A DNA stretch of 64,000 nucleotides from Mucilaginibacter paludis DSM 18603 (GTDB lineage: Bacteria > Bacteroidota > Bacteroidia > Sphingobacteriales > Sphingobacteriaceae): the NCBI RefSeq assembly GCF_000166195.2, contig NZ_CM001403.1, positions 2,064,432 to 2,128,431 of the forward strand, read 5' to 3'. The notes beneath the pieces are model-generated. The model ran no database searches. It was not told the origin of the DNA and worked only from the letters and a program-made list of their open reading frames with translations. This document shows positions 38,901-46,145 of this stretch, piece after piece (within the stretch, counting starts at the first letter, position 1; every line of letters starts with the position of its first letter). The translations under genes were made by a program, and so were the position numbers.

Positions 38901-39407
38901 TAATTTGTAATTGCCATTTTTATCGGTTACGGTTCCTTTTTGGGTGCCCTTAATTAAAATGCTTACGCCAGGCAACGGCATGCCTTTATCATCGGTTACT
39001 TTTCCCTCTATATTTAACGTTAACTGCGGCTGGCCTGAAGGCGTTGTTTTTTCGTTGATGACTACTGTATTATCAACAATATTGTAAACCAGCGCCTGAT
39101 CTTTGACCAATATGTCCAGGGCCTGCTGAATGGTTCCATTTTGCAGGTTAATGCTTACAGGCAACGCATGCTTTAACAATTTGCTTTCGTACCAGAATAC
39201 GTAATTACTTTGTTTTTTGATCTGGCCGATCACTTTCTCAATAGGCGCATTTTTTTCGGAAATACTGATGTTTTGCGCATAAGTAGCAGCCGATACCCGC
39301 AGGCACATAATAGCTATTAAAAACACAGTGATTTTCATAACCAGGATCGTTTTAATTAATTGTCTTCGATTGACACGCCGAAGAACGGGAAGCGTATAAA
39401 ATTTCAT
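35931..39407 (-). CDS. SusC-family TonB-dependent transporter with STN domain (sigma-A locus)
   Basis: A 1158-residue outer-membrane importer and signal transducer. A 23-residue extension (MKFYTLPVLRRVN...) precedes the signal peptide that begins at the second Met (MKITVFLIAIMCLRVSA). The STN domain (about 50-120; NISISEKNAPIEKVIGQI) passes substrate status to the FecR protein encoded upstream. A carboxypeptidase-like domain (IEGKVTDDKGMPLPGVSILI), plug (VVVIGYGNQSREKLTSSISK; IESIDVLKDAAAGAIYGSRA) and barrel follow. The start is supported by the context CAAAAGTATGAA, shared with the other two STN-type susC genes here. Confidence 0.95.
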   Translation of the reverse strand: MKFYTLPVLRRVNRRQLIKTILVMKITVFLIAIMCLRVSAATYAQNISISEKNAPIEKVIGQIKKQSNYVFWYESKLLKHALPVSINLQNGTIQQALDILVKDQALVYNIVDNTVVINEKTTPSGQPQLTLNIEGKVTDDKGMPLPGVSILIKGTQKGTVTDKNGNYKLAVERDQVLVFSFIGFKRKEVVVTGQQEINIALEVGQSQLNDVVVIGYGNQSREKLTSSISKVKSADLSRYSGASFAQQLAGKAAGVVINDGSAQPGTDPQIVIRGIGTLTAGRSPLVVVDGFPMSEGSSFNSINPQDIESIDVLKDAAAGAIYGSRAANGVILITTKKGSADKVKVSLDVYSGFQERHDNLRYVDAYQAAVYFTEARDNAYLSEDPTHRSITDDRATRVSKGASLRDLRLNYLQPYLDNQPGLTNTNWLNEVFRKAQLSSYNFSVSGGAGKTTYYISANYFKQDGIVINNGLERFSGTVKIESKLSKMFTYGISINPSYTKDKYFNNNSNNSNDVVSDITISYPFFTAYNADGSPTVSQQIKANTPEDGALAENPVALALLVKNNRNDFRTFGNTYLTFEPLPGLKIKTLAGADVRTNFYDVYSPSTVGGYRQSAPKPAVATETDGNIYNYISENTINYSQSIGRHNFDVLAGYTFQSETASSTTINGSGIPDDNITNIAGASAFTASTDRYTWAQISYLARIQYSYLDKYLLSGTLRRDGSSRFGDNNKWGNFPSVTAGYVISKESFFPQNNIVTFAKLRASWGAAGNNQVGNYSAKALVGSTSVNPNNVNNYNYNYVFGSTLASGFAATTTANNNLTWETKTSTDLGIDIGLFQNINIAADYYNSTTKNLLLDVPIPEQSGFVSSIQNIGKVSNEGFELELTGNNLKAGAFVFGFNGNIATNQNKVLALAPGQTQIIKGAESNFVTKVGGPVAEYYGYNITGVYKDQNSINATPHLAGTLVGDYMVEDVNHDGVIDSRDQKGFGTYNPKFTYGFGGSVNYKRFELNVSFNGVAGRKIFDRGLATLDDSGEGFSMPSQYYFDNRYNPVSNPNGTYAAPNLGNLSAARRLTKSASFSYDDASYLRLRNVQLAYNLPDAWTSKIKVSHIRLYTTANNLFTWTKYRGYNPDATSSNVLTNGLANTNYPVARSFIFGANVTF

Positions 39408-39496
39408 ACTTTTGATGTGTTTGGGTTTAATGTGTAAATTTCTGTCACAAGATTTTTTTTATCCCGATCTGATCGGGAAGGTTTTACCCAGCATAC

Positions 39497-39523
39497 GCCG
39501 GCAGTGTTCGTACCACTTCCGGC
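39497..39523 (-). promoter_or_regulatory. Conserved susC leader hairpin, copy A
   Basis: On the minus strand: GCCGG-A-AGTG, loop GTACGAA, CACT-G-CCGGC, followed after a short gap by GCTGGG. It lies between fecR and susC, 90 bases ahead of the susC start. The same hairpin, with the bulged A in the left arm, occurs at 49507-49531 and 54138-54161. A second stem TCCCGAT/ATCGGGA (39462-39478) lies just after it. It may be an RNA leader element or may overlap an ECF-type -35 (GGAAGT). Confidence 0.7.
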
Positions 39524-39606
39524 TTTTTTATGGGCTTACCTTTCAATAGGTGGTTTACTTTTTCATGTTAATTAATTAGGTGTTTAGCATTTTTGTTAAT
39601 TATTTA

Positions 39607-40800
39607 TTATTTCACAATCAGTTTATTCCCATCCATGGAAAACTGAATATGGTTGAGCGCTAATATTTTTAACAGGCCGGAGAGGTTTGACTGGCGTGAT
39701 ATGGCACCTGTAAACAAGCGGTTAGACACCGGGCCCTGGTATTCCACATCCACATCATACCAACGGGAAACTTTGCGCATAATGGTTTTAATATCGGCCT
39801 CGTTGAACGATGTAACACCGTTTTTCCAGGCTACGGCGTCGTTGGTGTCCGCATCGCTTACAGTAATGCCTTCGTCAACCAAGGCTTGTTCTCCCGGTTT
39901 TATTATTCTGCTTAGGTTGCCTTTGCTAATTTTAACCGAGCCCTCCAGCAGTGTGGTAACGATATGATACTCGTCGGCATAAGCCATAATATTAAAATGT
40001 GTACCTAAAACCGTTACCATTTGCCCTCCCGAGCTCACCATAAACGGCTTTTGCTTATCTTTAGCTACTTCAAAATAAACTTCTCCTGTTGTTTCCACCT
40101 GGCGGCTGTTACCGTTGAAGGCAACCGGGAAGCGTATGGAAGATACTGAGTTGAGCCATACCTTGGTACCATCGGGCAGAATTACCTGGTACTGCCCACC
40201 CCGCGGTGTAGTAATGGTGTTAAAACCACTGGGGGCAACCACTCCGGCTTGATGGTCGCCTGGGTTAACCTGGTAGGCAAGCAAACCGTTGCTTTTTTTA
40301 TGTACCGCCGTAAAGCCCTGCTGTGCAAGGTTACCGTTACGCGCATTGTTTAGAACGATTGTAGTGCCGTTACTCAGGGTAAGTACGGCCTTATTTCCGC
40401 CGGGCGTAAAATCTTTCTTTGCGGCTTGAGATAGCACATGTTGTTGTTGTGCCGGTTTGAGATAAAAGTAAGTGCCAATGGCAGAGAAAATTAAAACAGC
40501 TGCCGCAGCGGCATAACGCATAACCTGACTATTGATTTTGCGGACCGGCGTGTTCAACGCCTCCTCATCCACCGGCCCCACCGCAGCCGCCCTGCTACTT
40601 TGTTGCTCGGCTACCAACCGGATAACTTTAGCGGCAGCTTCCATGGATGCCCTGTCTATTTCATCCGCCGGAGGCAAGGGGTATCCGTTCGCTTCAAAAT
40701 CATCGTACCATGCCCTGATCTGTTCAATCTCATCGGCCGTACATAAACCGGCTTTGTATTTCTCAGCCAGTTGCTTTAGTGTATCGTCTTGTAATGCCAT
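39607..40800 (-). CDS. FecR-family anti-sigma factor A
   Basis: A 397-residue inner-membrane anti-sigma factor. A cytoplasmic N-terminal helical domain (LKQLAEKYKAGLCTADEIEQI) that holds the sigma factor is followed by one membrane helix (RYAAAAAVLIFSAIGTYFYL, about 100-120). Then come the periplasmic FecR domain (TPRGGQYQVILPDGTKVWLN; EVYFEVAKDKQKPF; LGTHFNIMAY) and a C-terminal DUF4974 domain (FNEADIKTIMRKVSRWYDVD). It releases its sigma factor when the STN domain of the SusC protein encoded next signals bound substrate. It lies 220 bases after the sigma gene. Confidence 0.95.
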   Translation of the reverse strand: MALQDDTLKQLAEKYKAGLCTADEIEQIRAWYDDFEANGYPLPPADEIDRASMEAAAKVIRLVAEQQSSRAAAVGPVDEEALNTPVRKINSQVMRYAAAAAVLIFSAIGTYFYLKPAQQQHVLSQAAKKDFTPGGNKAVLTLSNGTTIVLNNARNGNLAQQGFTAVHKKSNGLLAYQVNPGDHQAGVVAPSGFNTITTPRGGQYQVILPDGTKVWLNSVSSIRFPVAFNGNSRQVETTGEVYFEVAKDKQKPFMVSSGGQMVTVLGTHFNIMAYADEYHIVTTLLEGSVKISKGNLSRIIKPGEQALVDEGITVSDADTNDAVAWKNGVTSFNEADIKTIMRKVSRWYDVDVEYQGPVSNRLFTGAISRQSNLSGLLKILALNHIQFSMDGNKLIVK

Positions 40801-40986
40801 TCACCTGTATAATCCTTAAAAATGGCTACAGGTACCATTAAATAATAGCTATCTAATTGTTAAGTAAATATGAACAGGATAAGTTGAGGAATTATGACTA
40901 TCGCCGCCCGCCGTGTTAACGATAAAATGCTGGTTGTGCCTAAGTCAAAAGTCATTCATCTCCAATCCAGCATACCTCCCGGCTCC

Positions 40987-41007
40987 GGACTCAGGGCTCA
41001 AGACTCA
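40987..41007. repeat. Three tandem 7-bp repeats
   Basis: GGACTCA, GGGCTCA and AGACTCA follow each other directly, 13 bases from the sigma-A stop, in the sigma-fecR gap. This resembles the short GACTCA-type heptamer arrays scattered in Bacteroidota genomes. Copy number could vary by slippage. Confidence 0.6.
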
Positions 41008-41020
41008 AATTTCCAGTAAC

Positions 41021-41617
41021 TTACTTCATCTCCTTAAATAAACAAGCAGATGCCAGGGCAAGTACAAAGGCAAGATTATCTTTAACAAGATAGACGCGAA
41101 GGGCCTGGAGGGCGGCTGATATGTAATTTTTTACGGTTTGCTCCGAAAGGTTGAGTGTAACGGCAATCTCTTTGACAGAAAGGCCTTCGTTTCTGCTGAG
41201 CCGGAAAACATGTTGTACGGTCAGAGGCATTTTCTCCAACTCACGTTCAAACTCCTTCTTGAGATCATCTGCCATAATGATATCCTCCACAGGCGAATAA
41301 GCAGGTTCATCCATCAGGGCCAGTGATACTTCAAGAGCTGTTCTTTTTTTGCGGAAAAGATATTGATCTACTATGGTATAATGTGCGGCTCTTGATAAAT
41401 AAGGCAGCAGGGAATCTTTAATTACAAGGGTGGAGCGGTTATTCCAAAGCGATAAATAAATTTCCTGGAGCAGGTCTTTCGTGTCATCCTCTGAGCCTAA
41501 CCTTTTATAAATCTGGCGGTATAATTGTTTTCTATAGCGATGCACAACCACCGCAAATGCCTGCTCATCATCATGTTGCATTAAATCAAGCAGGCTTAAA
41601 TCAGATAAATTATCCAC
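41021..41617 (-). CDS. ECF sigma factor A (FecI-like)
   Basis: A 198-residue extracytoplasmic-function sigma factor of the RpoE/FecI type. The region-2 helix is DEQAFAVVVHRYRKQLYRQI, with the core-binding DDTKDLLQEIYLSLWNNR. The region-4 helix-turn-helix is NEGLSVKEIAVTLNLSEQTV, then KNYISAALQALR. The start is a GTG at 41617; no in-frame ATG gives the normal N-terminus except an internal one at MQHDDEQAF. It should drive fecR, susC, susD and the GH127 operon. A C-terminal hydrophobic tail (LAFVLALASACLF) is seen, as in many Sphingobacteriaceae sigma factors. Confidence 0.93.
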   Translation of the reverse strand: MDNLSDLSLLDLMQHDDEQAFAVVVHRYRKQLYRQIYKRLGSEDDTKDLLQEIYLSLWNNRSTLVIKDSLLPYLSRAAHYTIVDQYLFRKKRTALEVSLALMDEPAYSPVEDIIMADDLKKEFERELEKMPLTVQHVFRLSRNEGLSVKEIAVTLNLSEQTVKNYISAALQALRVYLVKDNLAFVLALASACLFKEMK

Positions 41618-41622
41618 ATCAG

Positions 41623-41630
41623 CGAAATTA
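41623..41630 (-). promoter_or_regulatory. Putative -7 element of sigma-A gene
   Basis: TAATTTCG on the minus strand fits the Bacteroidota -7 consensus TAnnTTTG with one change and lies 5 bases ahead of the GTG start. If used, the transcript is leaderless or nearly so. Confidence 0.35.
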
Positions 41631-41787
41631 GGCTTCTTAAGTTAACTTGTCATTAATTCAAAAATTTGTTTTTAAACGAGCTCAAAAATTCGCCTTTGCA
41701 ATTCATCAACAAACCATCGTGTTTATTTAAGCCAAAGTCTTGATATGATGCATGGCCGAGCTATGCAACATTCCACAGACAATCAAT

Positions 41788-41825
41788 AAAAAGGCCTGTT
41801 TTCTCATCAAGAAACAGGCCTTTTT
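41788..41825 (-). terminator. Intrinsic terminator of locus B
   Basis: The stem AAAAAGGCCTGTTT / AAACAGGCCTTTTT has a 10-base loop and is usable in both directions. It lies 50 bases after the stop of the last TlpA gene (41875) and separates locus B from the sigma-A gene. Confidence 0.88.
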
Positions 41826-41874
41826 ATTTGAGGCTAAGGTATCAATTCAACTCCGTTTAGCGTGGTGAATGTAT

Positions 41875-43371
41875 TCACTTTGCACCTTTGGTCAAATCGA
41901 TCATTGCCGAAACTTCTTCGGCCCCCGCATCATCGCCATCTGTTAAAGCGGTTAAACGGAACCTGATATTTCCCATTTTATCAATTACAAATTTTGTGGG
42001 GATGGCAGTTACCTTATAACTTGTCACTACATTGTTTTTACCCGTTACCGGATCTTTTAAGTCCATGAGAACCCGGAATGGGTAATGACTATCATCGACA
42101 TATTTTTTTGCGGTAATAGTTGGGCTATCATCAAATTTTTGATTCCGGTGATGATTTTCCCAAGTGTGAATAAATAAAAACTTCACATCCGGATCGTCTT
42201 TATACTTATTTATCGCCAAAAGCATTGCCGGCATAGATGCCTTGCAAGGGACACACCAAATTGCCCAAAAATCAACTACAACTATCTTCCCTTTTAATGA
42301 TGCCAGAGAAACGGTGTTGCCGTCTACATCTTTCAATGTAAAGTTTGGCGCCGGCAGGTTAATCATTGATTTAGCTATTTCCGCTCTTTTTTTATCTGCC
42401 AGAATTTTGTTGACCGATGCCATGTATTGATCATACCCGGCCATACTTCCTTTTACCTTTCCGTATAAAGTTTGAATGGCTTCTCTCATTTCAACGGTTG
42501 CTTTGCCCTGTTTAATAGCAGCCTCAATTTCGTCAAAGGCTTCCTGGTTTTTGCCTAATGCCATTAAGGTTTTGATATAGTAAGGATTTTGATTACCTAT
42601 TTCATATTTTGAACTATCGCGGGCCTGTTTGGCATAAGTTAACGCCTCTTCGTATTTCTTTTGCTTATACAATATTTCAGCTATTGAGTAGCCATAACTT
42701 GCAAAGCCCCAGGATGCGTTAGAGGCATAACGGTCCTGCCGGTTGGTAGTTAAATATTTATAAGCGTTATTCCTTGCTTTTTTATACAAGACAAGGGCAT
42801 CTATTGAATGATCATGCTTCAATAATTCGTCTGCCGTAGCCGCGTACGAAGAGCCCTTGTACCAATCCGCCTCAATCATACCGGCATATTGCAGCGCTTT
42901 TTGAACATTATCCGCTTTCGCGAAGGCCACCGATATCGCCGTCCGCACATAGTCGTACTGGTTTCTATCCATGCTGGATTTCTCAGGAGGAAAATCTTTG
43001 ATCCATTTTTGATATAGTTCTTCTTTCTTTAACGCGTCGGTTTCATCGTAAATAACCTTAGCCTGTTTGTCTCTTACCGCTAAACCGGTTGGGAACTTCA
43101 TTTCCTCGGCGCTCAAAATTGAGTCGGCAGTTGAGGTTTTGATCATTGAAAAAAACAGATGCGCCGTTACCCAATCCTTCTCATTATCTGATGCTAATAA
43201 TTGGTAAAGCTCCTGCTTTAACAAGGTCCTGTCTGCCGGATTCTTTGAAGCTATTAAATAATTATAATGCGTGATCGCGGTATCCACTTTTAAACCATTG
43301 GTTTGGGCAAGGCTATTTTCCGACTGGAAAAACATGGCCCATATCATCAATAACGTAAGATAGTTTTTCAT
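41875..43371 (-). CDS. TlpA-like thioredoxin with long helical N-terminal domain (B1)
   Basis: A 498-residue exported protein. After the signal peptide (SLAQ) come about 300 residues of helical, TPR-like sequence (LQYAGMIEADWY, YEEALTYAKQAR, NQEAFDEIEAAI). A TlpA/AhpC-type thioredoxin domain follows (PAPNFTLKDVDGNTVSL; VVDFWAIWCVPCKASMPAM), with redox Cys373 and Cys376. A cis-Pro is present in VTAIPTKFVIDKMG. Such proteins reduce or isomerise disulfides in the periplasm. It is the last gene of locus B, 54 bases after the other TlpA gene. It has no DUF4369 domain, unlike the pair in locus C. The partner protein is unknown. Confidence 0.88.
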   Translation of the reverse strand: MKNYLTLLMIWAMFFQSENSLAQTNGLKVDTAITHYNYLIASKNPADRTLLKQELYQLLASDNEKDWVTAHLFFSMIKTSTADSILSAEEMKFPTGLAVRDKQAKVIYDETDALKKEELYQKWIKDFPPEKSSMDRNQYDYVRTAISVAFAKADNVQKALQYAGMIEADWYKGSSYAATADELLKHDHSIDALVLYKKARNNAYKYLTTNRQDRYASNASWGFASYGYSIAEILYKQKKYEEALTYAKQARDSSKYEIGNQNPYYIKTLMALGKNQEAFDEIEAAIKQGKATVEMREAIQTLYGKVKGSMAGYDQYMASVNKILADKKRAEIAKSMINLPAPNFTLKDVDGNTVSLASLKGKIVVVDFWAIWCVPCKASMPAMLLAINKYKDDPDVKFLFIHTWENHHRNQKFDDSPTITAKKYVDDSHYPFRVLMDLKDPVTGKNNVVTSYKVTAIPTKFVIDKMGNIRFRLTALTDGDDAGAEEVSAMIDLTKGAK

Positions 43372-43425
43372 TTTTTTTATCGGATTGACCTAATTCATTT
43401 AAACTTTGCTTTGGTATCACCCATA

Positions 43426-44682
43426 TTATTTTACCAGGGCATCGAGTTGTTTTCGCAATTCAGGGCTGGTGGGATCGCTGGCATCTCCGGAAACGATATT
43501 CCCGGCCGGATCGATAAGGATGCACCGAGGAATAGAATTGACATTGAACTTCCTGATAAAATCAGAGTTAAAATCATTATCGGCCATCAACTGTATGCCC
43601 GGTAAGTTATGTTCTTTCACATAGCTTGCCCATTCAGGCTTATTGGCTATTTTGTCCACATCCAGGCTTACAAACTGAATGTTCTTTCCCCGGTATTCAT
43701 CTTCAATTTTAGCAAGAAACGGAAGCCCTGCTTTGCAAGGGGCGCACCAGGTGGCCCATACATCGATATATACGTATTTCCCACGCAAATCTTTTAGCGA
43801 CACTTGTTTGCCATTGATGTCTGTATAAGTAAAATCAGGCGCGGGCGCCCGCGAGATCATGTTTTTATAATTATTATAGATCCCGGTAACCTGCTCTTTA
43901 TAATAAGGATCGGTTACTACAGCCATAAAGTCGTGATATGCTTTTTCTTTCACAGCTGTGTCTTTTACTTGTTTAATAATGGAGTTCACCATCCGCGAGG
44001 CATAATATTCTCTGATAAAAGTGCTTTTAACCTCGTTATTGACAACGATGAGCATCCCCGCAGGATTGCCCAGCCAGCCACCTCTTCCGGGTATTGCTTT
44101 ATATTTGGTACCTCTTACTTTAAACATGTAGTAATCACTCAGCCAATTACGGTAAGCAAGGGAACGTTTAAATAATTCTGCATCATCCAGATCAGGATTG
44201 CCCCAAACATATTCTTCCAGGCCGGCGCTTTCTTCCGGAGTTAGTTTTTTCACATATACATTTTTATAAGCCGAGTCTATACGCTGCTTATAATTATCGG
44301 AGGAAGGAAGAGTAGCTCTGAATTTTCCAAACTCTGCAAGTTTTGCGGAGTCAATACCATACCCATTTATATAATCGTAAAAAATCAGGTAACGGCAATA
44401 GTAATCGATATCTTTTTTCTGAAGTTCTTTCAATTGATCATCATGCCCCGAATTGATTTCGGGATTGAAAGACGCCTTGAAGTTATTGACCATTTTAATA
44501 AATGAATCAGGCGGTATTAAATTCATTTTAAATAAATACGCGTTGTTAGCCATCGGGAAATATTTGTGTCGCTCAGCGGCTTTATTTGGTAATAAATCAT
44601 CTGTTACAACGGGCTTTACCGGTTGTGCAAAGCTATCCAGGCTAATAAACATGATTAGCATGCTGATTAATTTCAGTTTCAT
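43426..44682 (-). CDS. TlpA-like thioredoxin (B2)
   Basis: About 418 residues, starting at MKLKLISMLIMFISL (ATG at 44682). The frame stays open to 44901, but those 73 residues would lie inside the susD gene and lack a signal. After an N-terminal region of about 270 residues with no recognised domain (DYYCRYLIFYDYINGYG; GGWLGNPAGMLIVVNNEV) comes the thioredoxin domain (APDFTYTDINGKQVSLKDLR; IDVWATWCAPCKAGLPFL; redox Cys313/Cys316; cis-Pro in VNSIPRCILID). It is located in the periplasm by its signal peptide (SFAQ). The gene follows susD by 59 bases, across a stem-loop, and is probably in the same operon. Confidence 0.88.
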   Translation of the reverse strand: MKLKLISMLIMFISLDSFAQPVKPVVTDDLLPNKAAERHKYFPMANNAYLFKMNLIPPDSFIKMVNNFKASFNPEINSGHDDQLKELQKKDIDYYCRYLIFYDYINGYGIDSAKLAEFGKFRATLPSSDNYKQRIDSAYKNVYVKKLTPEESAGLEEYVWGNPDLDDAELFKRSLAYRNWLSDYYMFKVRGTKYKAIPGRGGWLGNPAGMLIVVNNEVKSTFIREYYASRMVNSIIKQVKDTAVKEKAYHDFMAVVTDPYYKEQVTGIYNNYKNMISRAPAPDFTYTDINGKQVSLKDLRGKYVYIDVWATWCAPCKAGLPFLAKIEDEYRGKNIQFVSLDVDKIANKPEWASYVKEHNLPGIQLMADNDFNSDFIRKFNVNSIPRCILIDPAGNIVSGDASDPTSPELRKQLDALVK

Positions 44683-44698
44683 GGTTTTATAATTTAAA

Positions 44699-44732
44699 AC
44701 AGCACAAGCATTGTTTAAGATGCCTGTGCTGT
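44699..44732 (-). promoter_or_regulatory. Stem-loop downstream of susD (locus B)
   Basis: The arms ACAGCACA / TGTGCTGT are extended by an inner GCAT / ATGC pair after one mismatch, with an 8-base loop. It begins 9 bases after the susD stop and ends 17 bases before the TlpA start. No T tract follows. Confidence 0.7.
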
Positions 44733-44741
44733 AGTGTGTAT

Positions 44742-46133
44742 TTAATACCCTGGGTTTTGTACCAGGTAAGGATTGTTCAATAACTGCGGGCTTGGAATAG
44801 GCCATAAAACGGAGGTTGATTTCCAGGTACTGTTTTTTACGATTTTTAATACGGCATCTGCCTGGCCCGTGCGCTTCAAGTCGAACCATCTTGTTCCCCA
44901 TTCGGCAAAAAGCTCAACCCGTCTTTCCTGGTAAACGGCATTCAGCAATGTTAATTGGGTGCTTGCTGTGGTATTGGGTAGGCCCGCCCGGGTTCTTACC
45001 ACATTAATATCACTGGCCGCACCTGCTAAATTAGTTCCTTGTTGCGCTCTTGCTTCAGCTCTGATCAGGTACTGCTCGGCAGACCTGAATATCACATTGT
45101 ATTCCGTTGGCGGGGTTGACCCTCTTCTGACTTTATACTTGTAAGGATACTTATAGGTAACACCGGCAACAACCTGGGTGCCTATCCAATTAATGTTCCT
45201 TTGGTCGCCTGTTTCTATGGAAGATAAAAAATTTGGCGATAAAAGGTAATTCGGTATCACTGAAGCACTTGAAGTCACATAGGAGTTTCCATCAAAAGAA
45301 TTATAAAAAACATTGAATGCCGGGTATATCTGCCAAACCGTTTCCTGGCTCGTTGCTAAAAATGTCGCATTCAGGGCCGAAAGCGGATATAAGCCTGAGT
45401 TGATGATATTATTGGATGTAGCTTCGGCCATTTGCCAATTTTGCTGGTATAAATAAACGCGGGCCAGTAATGCAGCAGCGGTCCACTTGTTGGGCCGCAC
45501 CCGGGTAGCTGTAAGATAGGTAACCGGCAGATAGGTTTGTGCAGCTGTTAAATCGCTGATGATTTGAGCGTAAACACCGGCTGATGGAGCACGCCCCAAT
45601 GAACCCGTAACCGTATAGTCTGTTGAAACAGTTAAAGGGACGTCTCCCCATAGATTCGTCAGGTAGAAAAGACAAAAGGCCCTGATAAATTTGGACTCGG
45701 CGATCAGCGTATTTTTTGCGCTGGGTGTGATACCGGAAGAGTTGGTTACACCATCTATAACCGCGTTAGCCTGATAGATGGATGAGTATAGGCCAACCCA
45801 CATACTGTTTAAAGTTGCATTGGTGGACGAAATGGTATTGTTGCCGAAGTCGACCATATCTCCGGTCCTGGTGGCATTGTTGCTCAATTCATCCGAACAC
45901 AAGCTTGCCGTTCGTGGTAAATAGGCCAGATACGAAGTATTGGAAGCGGCTACGGTGCTGTAAATACCAACTATGGCCGACGAGGCGCTGGTACTGTCGC
46001 CAAATACAGAAGCCGTTGAAAGCTTATTGTTAGGGGCATCTACCGTGAGGTATTTTTTACAGGACGACAGACAAAATATGGAAACAACTAGCACTAAAAC
46101 TATACTAATTGGCTTTGTAATTAATAATTTCAT
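44742..46133 (-). CDS. SusD/RagB-family lipoprotein (locus B)
   Basis: A 463-residue surface lipoprotein. The lipobox is FCLSSCKKYLTVD (Cys near 25). The RagB-type N-terminal segment is IAESKFIRAFCLFYLTNLWG, and the C-terminal segments are FRSAEQYLIRAEARAQQG, AVYQERRVELFAEWGTRW and the closing VQNPGY. It is encoded 12 bases after its SusC partner. No carbohydrate enzyme is nearby, so the ligand could be something other than a glycan, such as a peptide or glycopeptide. Confidence 0.95.
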   Translation of the reverse strand: MKLLITKPISIVLVLVVSIFCLSSCKKYLTVDAPNNKLSTASVFGDSTSASSAIVGIYSTVAASNTSYLAYLPRTASLCSDELSNNATRTGDMVDFGNNTISSTNATLNSMWVGLYSSIYQANAVIDGVTNSSGITPSAKNTLIAESKFIRAFCLFYLTNLWGDVPLTVSTDYTVTGSLGRAPSAGVYAQIISDLTAAQTYLPVTYLTATRVRPNKWTAAALLARVYLYQQNWQMAEATSNNIINSGLYPLSALNATFLATSQETVWQIYPAFNVFYNSFDGNSYVTSSASVIPNYLLSPNFLSSIETGDQRNINWIGTQVVAGVTYKYPYKYKVRRGSTPPTEYNVIFRSAEQYLIRAEARAQQGTNLAGAASDINVVRTRAGLPNTTASTQLTLLNAVYQERRVELFAEWGTRWFDLKRTGQADAVLKIVKNSTWKSTSVLWPIPSPQLLNNPYLVQNPGY

Positions 46134-46145
46134 GATTGCTGCTTT

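Noticed and set aside
39462..39478. Stem TCCCGAT/ATCGGGA with an adjacent T8 run, as a terminator
   Set aside because: The T run is on the wrong side for the minus-strand transcript, and no plus-strand gene ends there. It is better viewed as part of the susC leader.
44683..44901. A 73-residue N-terminal extension of the TlpA-like protein B2
   Set aside because: It would overlap the susD gene in another frame on the same strand and lacks a signal peptide. The ATG at 44682 gives one.
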